A stretch of DNA of 64,000 nt from Persicaria tinctoria (Eukaryota > Streptophyta > Magnoliopsida > Caryophyllales > Polygonaceae): positions 4,302,896 to 4,366,895 of the forward strand of contig JBANSL010000008.1 in the NCBI GenBank assembly GCA_037127255.1, read 5' to 3'. The notes beneath the pieces were generated by a model that worked only from the letters and a program-made list of their open reading frames with translations, made no database searches and was not told the origin of the DNA. Each line of letters starts with the position of its first letter. Position 1 is the first letter of the stretch. Positions 38,468 through 50,335 of the stretch are shown piece by piece. The position numbers were made by a program, and so were the translations under genes.

Positions 38468-38846
38468 TAGGGTATATGACTCGAGTAGCTCGAGTTCGGT
38501 TCGGAATCAATTCAATAAAAAGGTTTGTTCGAATTTGTTCATTTTCTAAACAAATCGTGTAAGAATACATTTTTTTTAAGCTCGACTCACTCGATTTAGA
38601 CTCATATTTTGTAACATTTCCGTAACATTCCGTTAAATTACTATGTTTTGAGCAAACAAGGATGTTTAATTTTCGGAAAAAAAAACTCAGCTCGAACTCG
38701 TTTATTTTATAAACAGGTCGAGTATGAGCACATTTTTAAGATTGCATTGAGTCCAAATTTAGGCTCGGATCGAACTCAGCTCGTTTCTAAACGAGTTGAA
38801 TACGAACAAGCAATACTCGGCTCGTTCAGCTCAAATAACCACCCCA
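38468..38846. mobile_element. hAT-type MITE, GAGCTCGAG family
   Basis: Starts TAGGGTATATGACTCGAG and ends with the complement of TGGGGTGGTTATTTGAGC. The flanking 8-bp repeat is aatttggg (38460-38467) against aatttgga (38847-38854), 7 of 8 positions. The internal CTCGGCTCG words match the elements at 33473 and 30975. Confidence 0.75.
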
Positions 38847-38854
38847 AATTTGGA

Positions 38855-40293
38855 CATCAATTTTCAGTATTTTTATATATATAAAAAAAATCAATTGCTT
38901 AACCATGTGATGATTAAATAGAATAAGCTAAAGACTACACACAAACTCGTTTAAATCGTTGGGGGTGACCTATACGGGTAATTAATGTGTGTGGTGGGAG
39001 GTTTTGAGTTCTATCCACTCCGGCCTAATCCGCAACTTTTGTCGGTTGAAGGCTTGAAGCATACGTTATACAATAGTTTAAGCACTTGTTACTTTACTTG
39101 TGAATGATCAACTACATCAACTTATTTATTTTAATAAATGTGGAATAACCGCCAACTTTTGCAAATGTTAGTTAATGGCATCAATACATTTATAACAAAT
39201 TGTATGGTAATTAAAGACAGGGTGCAATAAATCCAGTATGTTATTCCAAATGTCACCCCTGTGACCAGTTGAGTTAAATCCATACGGACAATAAATAAAT
39301 CCAGTATGTAGTATATAAGATCGAATGAGATTCTATCTCAAAATTATTTGAAATGAGAGTATTAATTAAGAGTGAGTTTATTTGATAAGATATAATAATG
39401 TGTATTGGTAAGATAAATATATATAAGTTTCATTTTAGAAAATATTCACAAAGTGGAGTAAGACCTAAAAAAAACCACACATATTATTTTATTTTATTTT
39501 TATTTCCACACCCAAGTGACCCAACACAAATTCTAATTAAGTTAATTAATTAGTGTATTTCATGTCACTTTAAATTTTCCAAGCTTAATTGATGTTGGTA
39601 ATTACAGTAGATTTATCATATTGTTGTAACACTAACGTAACATATAAAATCCCCCCTACCTCGATCTTTTTCTTATTAAAATTAAGCATAAGCATGACCT
39701 AATTCGGATTTACATATTGTTGAACTATCCCTATATATCATTTTTTTAATTAAAAAAAGAAAAAGAAATTGATGTGATAATTGTTTTAATCGCTCATGCA
39801 CGTACCACAACACAGGGTCCACAAAGATTAGAGTGAGTCATCATTCATCAAGGTGATTATTGTGACATTAATCGATGTTTGTTAATTGGTGTTGTCAATT
39901 ATACGTGTCACTTTCGGAATAACAAATAAATTAATTAAAAATTTATTGCAAATGGTATTTACAAAATATTTTTCTACTCCGTAAGTGCGAGAGATGAGTT
40001 TGAATTATTGCAGACGTGGGAGTGATTTGTCAGCATCGATCCATCTATATATATATATATATATATCACCCTCGGGTTTTCTTAACTTTGATGTTGATTC
40101 TCAATTCCCTTATAAAAACAATAATCTCGTCTCGGTTTTAAAAGTTGATTGTACTCTTTAAAACTAATTATTGTTGTATTTTTAAAGGCTTCAATCGCGT
40201 CACTTTCCATTAAAACTAATTACAGTATTGTATTTATTAAATGTTTACAGTAATTAATTTTCGGTGCAAGACATTGGGTCTGTTTAGATTCCC
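38855..40293. other. Intergenic DNA, no gene seen
   Basis: AT-rich, with an (AT)n tract at about 40047-40067. No coding or element signal recognised. Confidence 0.4.
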
Positions 40294-40328
40294 AATTACT
40301 CCGGCAGGAGAATGTATTATAGGATGTT

Positions 40329-42632
40329 GTGGAGAACGCGCCACACGCGTCCCCCAATTCTATGGCCAAAAAACCCACCCTCAACCCTAATACTCATGAA
40401 ACCCCATGGATTACAGCGTTCCATGGTCGAAAAAGAGAACCATCGGTGGCTGGGTGGAGAGCTTTTGCATCAGCTAGAAAGAATTTCAAAAGGAGGAAGA
40501 AAACCCTTGTTGATGGGAATTGGAGGCGCGGAAATGGTGGTGGATGGCTTCGGCGTTCTCTTTGTCAGGCAAGACGGTGTTTCTTTGACTGGCTACGGCT
40601 TTGGCGGGTGGGGCGTCTTCGGTGGCGGTCGGGGCCCTGGTACCTTCTTTCTCTCTCTTTTGATAAAATCTGGATCTGTGCAAAAAAACCCACCCTCCGG
40701 GTGAACAAAACCATAGAGAGACCTTGTGTTTCTCTATCGTCTACATCCCGAAAGGGCCCTCAAAACCTTGTGTTTCCACTATCACCTGGTGGGATCTCGC
40801 TCCCTTCCTGTGGTGGTGGAATCCTCTTAACAGCTGCAGGCGTACTGTACTCCTGGAACAAGATCATAAAAGGAGCTTTGGCTCCTTCGCCCCTCATATT
40901 CCGAGAAGAAACTGAAAAGAGGCTGAACAATACCATCTTAAATGATGAAAGAGTAATCTTCGGGGCTGATTCATGTGTAATCTGGAATACAGTAAGTTCT
41001 GAGGATTTCCGAGTAAGTCTATACTATTTCTCTTTGAGTATCCAGTCTAGTAAAGCCGGAATGTCTAAATGCTTGCTCTATTTGGGGGGTTTGTTATACT
41101 TACTTGGATCAAGCCTTTCTCTATAGAATAATTCGGATTTGGGGATGGTGTATTAATGTTCATTTTACCCCTTCTACTATAAGTCTGTCATGTTGGAACA
41201 ATTGGCTTTATCAATCTACTACTGTGCTCTTGTGGTTGTTCGCTCAATTTGCTAACTAACTCATGTGGGTTGACCTGTTAGCCTACTGTTTGTCCAATTA
41301 TTTATCTTTCATGGATATAATCCCTTTGATTTTGTATTACAAACCGTCTTGTGGTGTTCAATTATTTCTCGTATGTGGTTATCTTTTGATTTTGGATTTT
41401 ATTGCCCTATCACATCTATTGGTGTATTTGCTGCATTGTGTACAAAACCACACCATCTGATGGTGTTTGATCAACCCTGTGTTTGAGGTTAATACCTCTT
41501 CACACCCTAAATCCCGAAAGGGCTCTACTCTCTTACTGTCTACTAACCTTATCTCTGTCTGCTTGGCTGAAATGGCTTCGTCCTCTATGGACAAAGGACA
41601 AAAACCCATGGAGGTTGTCGTGCCTCCACAAACAAACACCTGAAAGGGCCCAAAAAATCCTGCTTTTTGTGATGTTGAGGAGGGACTCTCTTGTCATCCC
41701 TCGGGCCTTCTAAAAGCTTTTCAAAAGCAGATCGAAAAAAATCTGAAGAGAGCCATGATCGATGTGCACACTCTGAAGGAAATCCAGGTAGGCATACAAA
41801 AGAATATCTCCTCTCTGTTTGAGACATCTCTGATGGCGACAATTGTGGGGTCTCCCTTTGAGACAACTAAGGTATGTGTCTATCTTGCCGTCTCTATGCG
41901 GTTGTGTTTGGTAGACAGGTCTTGTAAAATAGTTGTTAATGAAGTATCTATGGTTAATCGTTCTGCTCTGTCAGCCGATAAAATCTTGGTGGATTCAGAT
42001 TCAAATGATAGATATAAGTTACAAATTTGGGTAAGGAATTGTTTAATTAACTTGATTCTGAATCCCGCTATAAAAAAAATGGAGGGCGCATCCTTCCTGA
42101 TAAGAAAGTTTGGTGGTGTGGAGGTTGTGAGTGTAATCAAAAGTGGAGAATCAAGCGCTTTAAGAAGGTCTGGGCTACTGGGTTCATTCTTCCTTTTCTG
42201 CCTTATTACGTGTTAAAAAAAGACTATATAAGGTCCTCTACTGAAGGATGTGATCAAAATGTTAGGAAGGATCTTGGTAAGGCCATAGTGGAGCATAAGG
42301 TTACTTTCAATTGTAAATGTGATTTGTTTATTAATGATACCATTTTTAATTTAATGAAAACAAGAGGTAAGGTTTTTAGAAATATATTGGCAGATTTGTT
42401 TTAAGAAGAATTGCTTCATTGTGAAGAGATTTAGTTGCACATGGGTGTTCCTGCATAAGCATGTAATGAGGAATTGGATTAGAGGTGGGCTGCCGTTGCT
42501 TATCTATATCATTTGTATACCTCTCATGAAGTCGTGGAGTGGTCAACTTGGGCTTCAAACGAACAAAATCTTGACTAACCAGGTCTTTTTGCGCCTAAAA
42601 TTGTTTAGGGAAAGTGTCTACCAAACTGTGCG
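40329..42632 (+). pseudogene. LINE 5' / ORF1 region, degenerate
   Basis: This stretch lies just upstream of the endonuclease and holds several partial frames in different phases: 40329-41126 (basic, Lys/Arg-rich), 41755-42216 and 42210-42404. None shows a domain I can name; I do not see a clear DUF4283 or CCHC knuckle, although a Cys cluster C-G-G-C-E-C occurs near 42116 in one frame. Its position makes ORF1 plus 5' untranslated region the likely identity, but that is inference from the layout. An independent gene remnant is possible. Confidence 0.4.
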
Positions 42633-43487
42633 ATGAAAGTAGGATCTTGGAACGTAAGAGGGATGGGGAGGCCAAACTTCTGGTCTGAACTTGGGACATT
42701 CTGCAACATTCATAGGATTCATGTTATAACTATAATGGAAACTAGGACAGAACTAATTCCGGAGGAAAAAAGTTGGAGATCTGCGGGGTTTGAAGAAGCG
42801 TTTTGGGTGCCTTCCATTGGTAAATCGGGAGGTTTAGGCCTGTTGTGGAAATCTTCACTTCTATCCCATGAATCTATTACCATTAATCATCATAGTCACC
42901 GTCATATTGGTGCTATATACTCTAACCTAGAGATCAACTTTCAATGTCAGATTTTGTTTGTGTACGCGTCTGTTCAAGATCGGGATAAACCTTCCTTTTG
43001 GGGAGAAATGATTGAAATAATATCCAGTTCGGCTCTCCCGGCTGTGGTCATGGGGGACTTGAATGATATTGTTTCAAGCGAGGATAAGGTAGGAGGTGCT
43101 GAAGTCTCTCTAGGGAAACTTAAAAGACTAACAGAGGTTAAAGACATTTGCGAACTGATCGATCTTCCCTTCATTGGGAATAGATTTACATGGAGAAAAA
43201 GGCGAGAGGGACCCGATAATATCCATGAACGTCGAGACAGAGTTTTAGTACAAAATGAGATTCTGGAAAAATATCCTAGCATCTATATAACACATCATGC
43301 ATTTTCATCATCCGATCACTGCCCGATTACATTAGATCTTAGTGACGGTAAAATCCTTCCGGCCGCCCCGTTTAAGTTTGAGAATATGTGGTTAAAAAGG
43401 AAAGATTTGCGGAATATTGTCAAACAAGCTAGCTTGGAGAGCAAACTGCGGAGGTTCGGCGATGTATCAGTTAGTTTTCAAAACTAA
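42633..43487 (+). pseudogene. LINE ORF2 AP-endonuclease domain
   Basis: The frame starts M-K-V-G-S-W-N-V-R-G, the usual opening of plant L1 ORF2. It keeps the exonuclease/endonuclease/phosphatase landmarks: W-N-V-R-G (6-10), M-E-T-R (35-38, where most relatives have E-T-K), G-D-L-N-D (141-145), R-R-D-R (200-203) and S-D-H-C-P-I (227-232). The enzyme would nick target DNA to prime reverse transcription. It stops at 43485-43487 because of a frameshift near 43460; the true continuation is in the frame that reads Y-Q-L-V-F-K-T-K. Confidence 0.92.
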
Positions 43488-45261
43488 GGTTCTGAAGGCA
43501 AAAATCAAGGCTTGGAACCAAAAAACCTTCGTAAACATCTTTAGGCAATTACGTGATGTGGAAGAGGAACTCGTACGTATCCAAGGCAATTTAAATTATA
43601 GTTCGGATGCACAATTATCTTTAAAACAAAGGAATTTGTTAAAGAAAAAAGAAGCCCTAATTAAGTTTCATAAGACTTATTGGAGTCAAAGAGCGAAAAC
43701 AAAGCATATCAAACTATCTGACACTAATTCAGGATATTTCCATAAAGTAATCAGCCATATCACTTCGGCTGACGATACCCATATTATAGGTGAAGATAAT
43801 ATTAAAAACGAGATCCAACATGATTTTGAGAAACGTTTTAAAAAAGACCAAGGCATCCTAGTTCCGGGGGGTGGCTTGCTGGAGTTAATAACGCCCGAGA
43901 TAAGTAGAGAGGAGAATTCCGAACTTATCAAGCCGATCTTGAATAGCGAAATCAAAAAGGTTGTATTCAGCTTGGGTAGAAATAAGTCTCCCGGACCCGA
44001 TGGTTTTACGGCCGAATTTTATAGAAATTATTGGGATATAGTAGGCCCCTCAATAATAAGAGCCGTGAAGAGCTTCTTTCTATCTGGAAGAATCTTTCGT
44101 CAGATAAATCATACATTCATCTCCTTACTCCCTAAAGTAGAAAATCCTAGCGCTACCAGTAACTATAGGCCAATCAGTTTATGCTCAACGGTGTATAAAA
44201 TCATTTCTAAAATACTTACTGATAGATTAAAAAAGGTGTTAGGGAAATTAATCCATCCTTTACAAGGAGCTTTCGTTGCCGACCGGGCCATCCAAGATAA
44301 TGTTTTGATAGCTCACGAAATTTTTCATTCGTTTAAAACCAGAAATGGGGCAGAGGGTTGGATTGCAATCAAACTCGATATGGAAAAAGCCTATGATCGA
44401 CTGAACTGGGACTTTCTGATTGCAGTACTACACAAATTTGGCTTCCACCCAACCTTTGTTGGTTGGATTAAAGAATGTATCTCGACAGTTTCCTTCTCTG
44501 TCCTTGTGAATAGTTCTCCAACGAAACTATTTGTACCCTCCCGAGGGATCCGCCAAGGTGATCCTCTCTCCCCATTCCTATTTATCCTATGCGCAGAAGT
44601 TCTTGCTAGAGGATTGCATCAGGAATCTCTACACCCCTTGAGTAAGATTGGGTTTAAGTTTGGACATAACGGTCCTAGGGTACCCTTTTTGGCATTTGCT
44701 GATGATATTATAATTTTTGCTAAAGCAACCCTGTGTGCGAGTCAGAAAGTTAAAGAAATTATAGATGATTACTGCAAACTGTCAGGTCAGAAAGTGAATT
44801 TCAATAAATCTGCCTTTCAGACAACAAGGGGAGTTCCGCACACTAGAATCCAGTTACTACAAAACTCCCTCCAAACTCCTCACTCGCGAAGCCTAGAAAA
44901 ATATTTAGGATGTCCTATTATTAATGGGAAAGTTAATAGAATAACTTTTGAGGATATAATCTATAATACGAAGAACCAACTAGGAAAATGGAAAGCTAAC
45001 TCCCTTTCTCAACAAGGTAGATCGGTTCTCATAAATTCGAATCTATCAGCTAAACCGCTATATGTGATGCAAAGCTTTATGCTTCCAGCATCGTTTCATA
45101 AAGAACTGGATCAGATTAATAGGAATTTTTTCTGGAATAAAGATCTTCAATATAAACCACTTATTAGCTGGGATAGAATATGTAAACCGAAGCGGAAAGG
45201 AGGGTTGGGTATTAGAAAAACACAGGTGATGAATGAAGCTCTACAGATGAAACTATTATGA
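43463..45261 (+). pseudogene. LINE reverse transcriptase domain
   Basis: The RT motifs run in order: S-P-G-P-D-G-F, N-Y-R-P-I-S-L, Q-G-A-F-V, K-L-D-M-E-K-A-Y-D-R (first catalytic Asp), R-G-I-R-Q-G-D-P-L-S-P and F-A-D-D (44695-44706, catalytic Asp pair). The thumb and L-G-C-P-I-I region follow. The frame is open back to 43417, but homology starts about 43463. It ends at TGA 45259-45261, which sits where related LINEs have Trp (L-L-W-K-T-L); the same frame reopens immediately and carries the RNase H part, so a single base change separates them. Confidence 0.93.
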
Positions 45262-46728
45262 AAAACCCTTGCGGAGCCTGAGAACTGTTGGGTAAAAATC
45301 ATTCGATACAAGTACCTAAGAGAAAATGATATTTTGAACTATAAGAAAATTAAGAACTCCTCGTGGCAATGGAGAAATGATGTCTCTCTAATCGATAAAT
45401 TTAAAGAGGGCCTTATCTGGTCTATTGGTAACGGTAAAACTGTGAGGTTCTGGAAGGACTCGTGGATTGCTGAAAAACCCCTAATCAAATCAGTTGCTCC
45501 TATTCAAGCTATAGACACTGAAGTGTGCGTTAGTAACTTTATCTTGAATGGGAAATGGTGGAAAGAAAAATTGGAGGAAGTTCTCGACCCTGGCTGGGTG
45601 AAAAGAATTATGGATACCCCCCTTCCAATTCATCAAATGGCAAATCGATTATATTGGAGGATGGACAAACAAGGTTGGTTCTCAACTTCTAGTGCAGTTA
45701 ACCTGTTGTCCAACTATGAAGCCTTTGACGACACCCCTTGTAATTGGATTTGGAAAATTAACACATTACCAAAGGTGAAGAACTTTCTATGGAAGATTAC
45801 ACAGAATGGGCTGCCGACGAGGGAGAGATTGAGTAAAAGAGGAGCGTCGATTCCAAATGTCTGTGAGTTATGCAACTCTTATGGGGAAGACGAAGCACAT
45901 CTATTTACCAAGTGCCCCTTTGGACAAATCCCTTTCTTGAGAACTAAAAAATGTGCGGATGTGATTAAAAGTATCCTTCCGCAATATAGGAGCGGGAAGA
46001 ATATAATGGCAAAATTAGGTCATTCTTTAAATAAAAAGGAACAAGAGGAGATGGCTTTAAAATGGTGGACAATTTGGTACTACAGGAACCAAGTTGCATT
46101 CAGAAATGCTCGAATCCCTTCCCCTCTTGAGATACAGTCCTTTCTGAAATCTGTCAGAGAAAGCTGGCGAAGGGCCATGGTGGATGATGTGGAGGACGAC
46201 GTTCGGCAAGCAGGCGCGAAAATGCCTTTGGGGCAAAAAATTAGCCGGAAAAATGTTAGATGGAGAAAGCCGGAGATGGGCTTCTTAAAACTGAACTTTG
46301 ATGGTGCAACAAACGGCTCTTGTGGAGCAAGTGTAGGTTTCATAATCAGGAACAACGAAGGAAATGTTGTTAAAATAGGCTATAAGGGGCTAGGTGCCAT
46401 CTCTCCTCTTATGGCGAAGGTTATCGCTCTTAGAGAAGAAATTAATGCTGCTAAGGAACTTAACTGTCAAAGAATTATTATAGAAGGGGATTCCCAGATC
46501 ATAATACATCACCTCAAATCAAAAGGCGTATGTCCCTGGGAAATCGAATTAATAATGGGAGATTTACAAGGATTGGTACAAGCTTTCTCTGTTATCTCCT
46601 ACTCCCATGTGCCCCGTGAGGGTAACAGGGTGGCTGACAAGGTTGCACACCTTGGCCATCTTGTTAACGGGTTGGCACTGGAGTCTCATCCAGATCTTTT
46701 AGATCTCATCCGTCGGCCATCTTGTTAA
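45262..46728 (+). pseudogene. LINE zf-RVT and RNase H domains
   Basis: The frame follows the TGA directly (clear methionine at 45334) and contains the zf-RVT region (W-K-I-N-T-L-P-K-V-K-N-F-L-W-K, C-E-L-C, H-x4-C) and a type I RNase H domain. N-F-D-G keeps the first catalytic Asp (46300-46302), but the catalytic Glu found as M-A-E in the copy near 5310 is Lys here (AAG at 46417-46419). I-E-G-D-S and N-R-V-A-D-K-V-A-H remain. The C terminus is altered by a 61-bp tandem duplication that shifts the frame to an early stop at 46728. Confidence 0.9.
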
Positions 46729-46775
46729 CGGGTTGGCACTGGAGTCTCATCCAGATCTCTTAGATCTCATCCGTC
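46654..46775 (+). repeat. 61-bp tandem duplication inside the LINE
   Basis: Bases 46654-46714 are repeated at 46715-46775 with one visible difference (cttttag against ctcttag). Because 61 is not a multiple of three, the copy throws the RNase H C terminus out of frame; the second copy then leads into the expected end, R-R-D-A-I-G and stop. Confidence 0.95.
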
Positions 46776-47152
46776 GGGATGCTATCGGTTAGGCTTTGCC
46801 AGCCGAATTTTTACTTAATCAAAAAAAAAATTACTTATGATTATAATACAATATTTTAGATTATAATGTCTTTAATAAATAAGTAATGTTTGGATGGTGA
46901 TTTTACAAATAGATTATAATCTATTGGTATAGGAGAGAGATCTCAATAGCAAGATGCAAATCCTGCCCCAATATCGCCATATCCACCGTCGGAGTACGTC
47001 TCCAACTTCATTTGGGTGTCTTTGGAGGTGTTGAATCTCAAATCCCCCATACGCACAAGGTGATTTCTTCCAATTGAATACACAGATCGAGAGAGACCAC
47101 CTTCTGAAACCCTAATTTTGAGGAGCTTGAGATGACGGTGAAGGTTGGGAGA

Positions 47153-47361
47153 TCAGCCACTGGAGATGTGGAGATGAACAACGCGGATGAGAATGGCGTA
47201 GAGAACGAAGAAGATGATTGTGTGGATGAAGATTGCTTTGTCGTTGGTCTTCATGCCGCGGAACTCAAGCGGGCGGTTTTAGCCAGGATCTGGATGAGAA
47301 TCCCAGGCTAGAGGACGACGAACAACACCACCCCGACCAGAATCGGTCCCCAGTCCGCCAT
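47153..47361 (-). pseudogene. DUF3339 small membrane protein pseudogene
   Basis: On the minus strand from ATG 47361 the frame reads M-A-D-W-G-P-I-L-V-G-V-V-L-F-V-L, the signature start of the plant DUF3339 family, then hits a TAG. After a net one-base change it continues in another frame as R-P-L-E-F-R-G-M-K-T-N and I-F-I-H-T-I-I-F-F-V-L-Y-A-I-L, ending H-L-H-I-S-S-G at TGA 47153-47155. Family members are about 68-70 aa with two membrane segments and unknown function; 209 bp fits that size less one base. Two independent lesions make it a pseudogene. It may be a captured or retroposed copy, as there is no intron. Confidence 0.8.
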
Positions 47362-47509
47362 TGTTGATTGTTATTCTCAGAATCTGCCAATTCGCGTTCT
47401 TTGCTATGCTCGAAATCTGTCGATTTGTGTTCTTGGGAGGCCAATCGCCTTCGAAGTCGAGCCGTCATCGTCCCAGATCTGAGAGAGGTTTAATCCGGAT
47501 ATGAGAGAA

Positions 47510-48240
47510 TGTTAGGATTAAGGTTGTACTCGATCATGGATCGATTAAGGTCGAAGTGGTCAAAATAGTCCGGTTTAAGCAAGCTAGGATCTAGATCGAT
47601 CCTAAACCGAAAAACAAGAACAAATATAGCAAAGACACACGCGATATGTTAACGAGGTTCGGGCTAATCCCTACGTCCTCGGCTCTAGAAGATATCCAAT
47701 AGGCTCTAAAGGCAAACAAGAGAAAGACATACATGGATCCAAGAAGGGCAATATCTAAACTGAAATGGAAATACATGGAAGATAAGTGCTAAGGACATAA
47801 TAGCAATGATAAGCTAAGGAATGGAAACCCCTGGTGTGAGGCATCGTCCACTCGGTAAGGCTCGTCGAGACAACCGGCTATCGCTGGCCATCGCTTCACG
47901 GAGCACCGAGTCCTCCAAACGTCGATTGCGCCCTTGCTGGTTCTTCTTCTCTCCATTTCGAGTCTCCGACAGCCTCCCGTCTATTTCATCTCTCGAGCAC
48001 GGTTCACGTGGAGATTGCTCAACGAGCCTCTCTCTGATGAACGCTCACTCGAGCTTGCCTCTATCTTCTTCTCTCGGCTTTTGCTGTCTTCAATGGTCCC
48101 TAAAACCCCAGCCAAACCTCACATATGCTCAGCCATGGGAGATGAGCTCCTAAGCTCTCTTGTGGAGCGGCACTACAGTGCCCAAACTCGATTTAGGGTT
48201 TTAGCTGACGAAGGCTTATAAAGGGTATAGCTTGGTAAGG
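47510..48240 (-). mobile_element. Copia-type LTR sequence, minus strand
   Basis: On the minus strand the phrase GAGGACGTAGGGATTAGC then CCGAACCTCGTTAACATATC (about 47680-47645) is the same signature as in the LTR at 21177-21212. No reverse transcriptase or integrase is adjacent, so it is a solo LTR or fragment. The borders are approximate. The plus-strand frames at 47821-48221 are incidental. Confidence 0.55.
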
Positions 48241-48399
48241 CATGGGCTTGGGCTTACAAGCCCAATCTAAACCCATAAAGCTTGATGGGTTTTTACTCCC
48301 TCCATTTTTTAATGTATAACTTTTATTATATATATATTTAAGATAATAAAAATTATATATAAAATGCAAAATTTTAAAAATATTTTTTTATAATTTCAT

Positions 48400-48755
48400 A
48401 TTGATAACTACACAATTATCACTTTTGAGTTTAGAAGGGGGTGGTGCTTTATGGGCGACTCCGTATCCGGAATGTTGTTTCGTTGGAGATTCGTTTGCAC
48501 TTCCACATGAGATAGAGTCCTGTTGTATCGCTAACCCGCTGTGCTATTGTTTGGTGGTGTTTGACTTCGTTCTTTGCCGTCGTCCGCAACTGCTAAGTCT
48601 GTTAGGTGTTGTTTTTCTTTGATCGTTTCTTGTAGTAGATTTTTTTTCCTGCTAATTTCCTTGTGCCGTTTTCCTGTTTTTATTGTATGCTTTAATGGTT
48701 TTCGTTTGTCGATTTGTCGGCCTCTCGAGGATGAATTCTTACTTAATAACAAAAA
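48400..48755 (+). mobile_element. LINE 3' untranslated-region fragment
   Basis: T/G-rich sequence ends in CTCGAGGATGAATTC, then TTACTTAATAACAAAAA, closely like the LINE tails at 46810 and 62437. The 5' border is unclear; a MULE-like element abuts the tail. Confidence 0.55.
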
Positions 48756-48756
48756 G

Positions 48757-49703
48757 GGGAAATTAGCTATATATCCCTCTAAATTTTCTCAATTAGTTAT
48801 ATATCCTTCAAATCTTTAAAATAAGTTATTTATCCCTCAAATAATAACATAATTATTTCTAAACCCAAATTGCCTTTACTTCCATGAATTGCAATTAAAA
48901 TAACCCATTAATTGTGATTATTAATTATAATCTTGATTATAATTAGACTAATTACCTTTCTTCAATTCACTTATTCATTCATCCATTCGTAAATCCTATC
49001 AATAAACTAATCTTTGTGAGAATTCACATAATCAAATCATACGAGTAAGAAAGATTTCCCAAAAAAAATGTATTAACAGACCCAAAATCCTTAATTATGC
49101 AGAGAAATTGTGCCGGAAAATACCTAGATCACACTCCAATAGTTAGAAGATAGATCCTAAATCGATTTTACTATAAATATGTTGCTCGATCAATCACCTC
49201 CTAAAGCCATCGATCCACAACGACGAACGAAGACATCGACGCCGGCTCGTAGCAGAACCGTGCGGTCTTCCACTTCTTGAAGACCATTGGAGACTTCTGG
49301 TCGGCTGCGGCAGAGGCCGGCCTGGTGGTTGCGGTGGTGGACTTCCTTGCGCGAATCGGTCTTCAATGTTGCTTGAATGAACGACAACAGTGCTTGGGGA
49401 GACATGATCGGTGAGAGGAGCGGAATCGCGATATCAAATAGTGCGGGGCGGGCTGGAGGCGGCTCGGTTGTGGACGGATATTGGGGATCTCGTGATTATA
49501 TGCGTAGCCATGGCATATCGTTGAGTTTTGATTAATTAGAGATTATACCTTCAAATATTCTCAACTTAAATTCAATAAAGAAAATACCATTTGGGTTTAT
49601 AAATAATTATTTTATTATTTAAGGGATAAATAAGCTATTGTATAGATTTGAAGGATATATAACTAATTGAGTAAGTTTAAAAGGATATATAACTAATTAT
49701 CCC
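48757..49703. mobile_element. Pack-MULE-like element with long inverted repeats
   Basis: The left arm (GGGAAATTAGCTATATATCC..) and right arm (complement GGGATAATTAGTTATATATCC..) are inverted repeats of roughly 110 bp, sharing TCAATTAGTTATATATCC, TTCAAATCT and TTATTTATCCCT. Between them lies a 300-bp GC-rich block (about 49170-49470) that contrasts with the AT-rich arms and looks captured. No transposase is present. A clean 9-bp target duplication was not found. Confidence 0.7.
49170..49470 (-). pseudogene. GC-rich captured sequence inside the MULE-like element
   Basis: A minus-strand open frame (49405-49190, 71 codons) lies in this block, and other frames are partly open as well. I do not recognise the product in any frame. 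Base composition is far more GC-rich than either arm, which suggests a fragment of a host gene exon. Confidence 0.4.
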
Positions 49704-50335
49704 ATAAAATGGATATAAAAAATCAACAGTGTCCGTACACTCACCGCCACGAATGAAATTCAAAGCGAAGGCTTTTTGCTTCGAACATCTATCTCGAATC
49801 TCGATTGTCCGCTCTCCCTCCCCGTCCACGCTTTCGTCGTCGTCCTCTTCACCCTTGCTCGATCTATCAGTCTATTACACTGGTACGATCTCCTGTTTTC
49901 AACTTCAATTTTTACCAATTTGTTTCTGGCTTTGTTGCTTTCTTCTTCTACTACTGAATTGTTCAAAGGTCTTCGTCAAACCAAAGGGGAGAACGATTTC
50001 GTAAGTAGTCGAAGCTTCCGTTCATTGACATTGCAATGTGCGATTGACTTTCGGAATTGGCAATTTCACTCTTTGTTCGTCAAACTGAGCGCTTGTGAGG
50101 CTGAGAAGAAAAATTAGGTTTTCTAGTTATAGTTTGATAATCATTAGAATTCAGAAGTAAAGAAATTCCATTGAAACATGATGAAATTGAATGTTCAAGA
50201 GTAGCTCCTCCAACTTCCAGTACTATTTTTCAGCAATTCACAGTTCATTTACCATACCAAATCTCAGAATACAAGTGATTGGGGATTACATTTTTATACA
50301 TTAGGCCTATGAATGAGTATCGATTTTTCGAGATT
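49704..50335. other. Between the MULE-like element and the LOX gene
   Basis: A plus-strand frame at 49753-50004 begins M-K-F-K-A-K-A-F and is Ser-rich; it stops without recognisable downstream exons before the convergent LOX gene. It could be the 5' remnant of a gene or chance. The LOX 3' untranslated region should lie at about 50100-50335. Confidence 0.3.

Larger units (their letters stand above)
40301..46828 (+). mobile_element. L1-type LINE, near full length, inactivated
   Basis: The order is a degenerate 5'/ORF1 region (40301-42632), AP endonuclease (42633-43487), reverse transcriptase (from about 43463), zf-RVT and RNase H (to about 46790), and an A-tail after TTACTTAATC. A 7-bp repeat aattact at 40294-40300 and 46829-46835 may be the target duplication, but it is short. 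Three kinds of damage break ORF2: a frameshift, a nonsense codon and a 61-bp duplication. A hairpin at 46786-46805 precedes the tail. Confidence 0.85.

Noticed and set aside
49753..50004. Start of a gene opening M-K-F-K-A, as in HUS1 proteins
   Set aside because: Similarity ends after five residues and no downstream exons exist before the convergent LOX gene.
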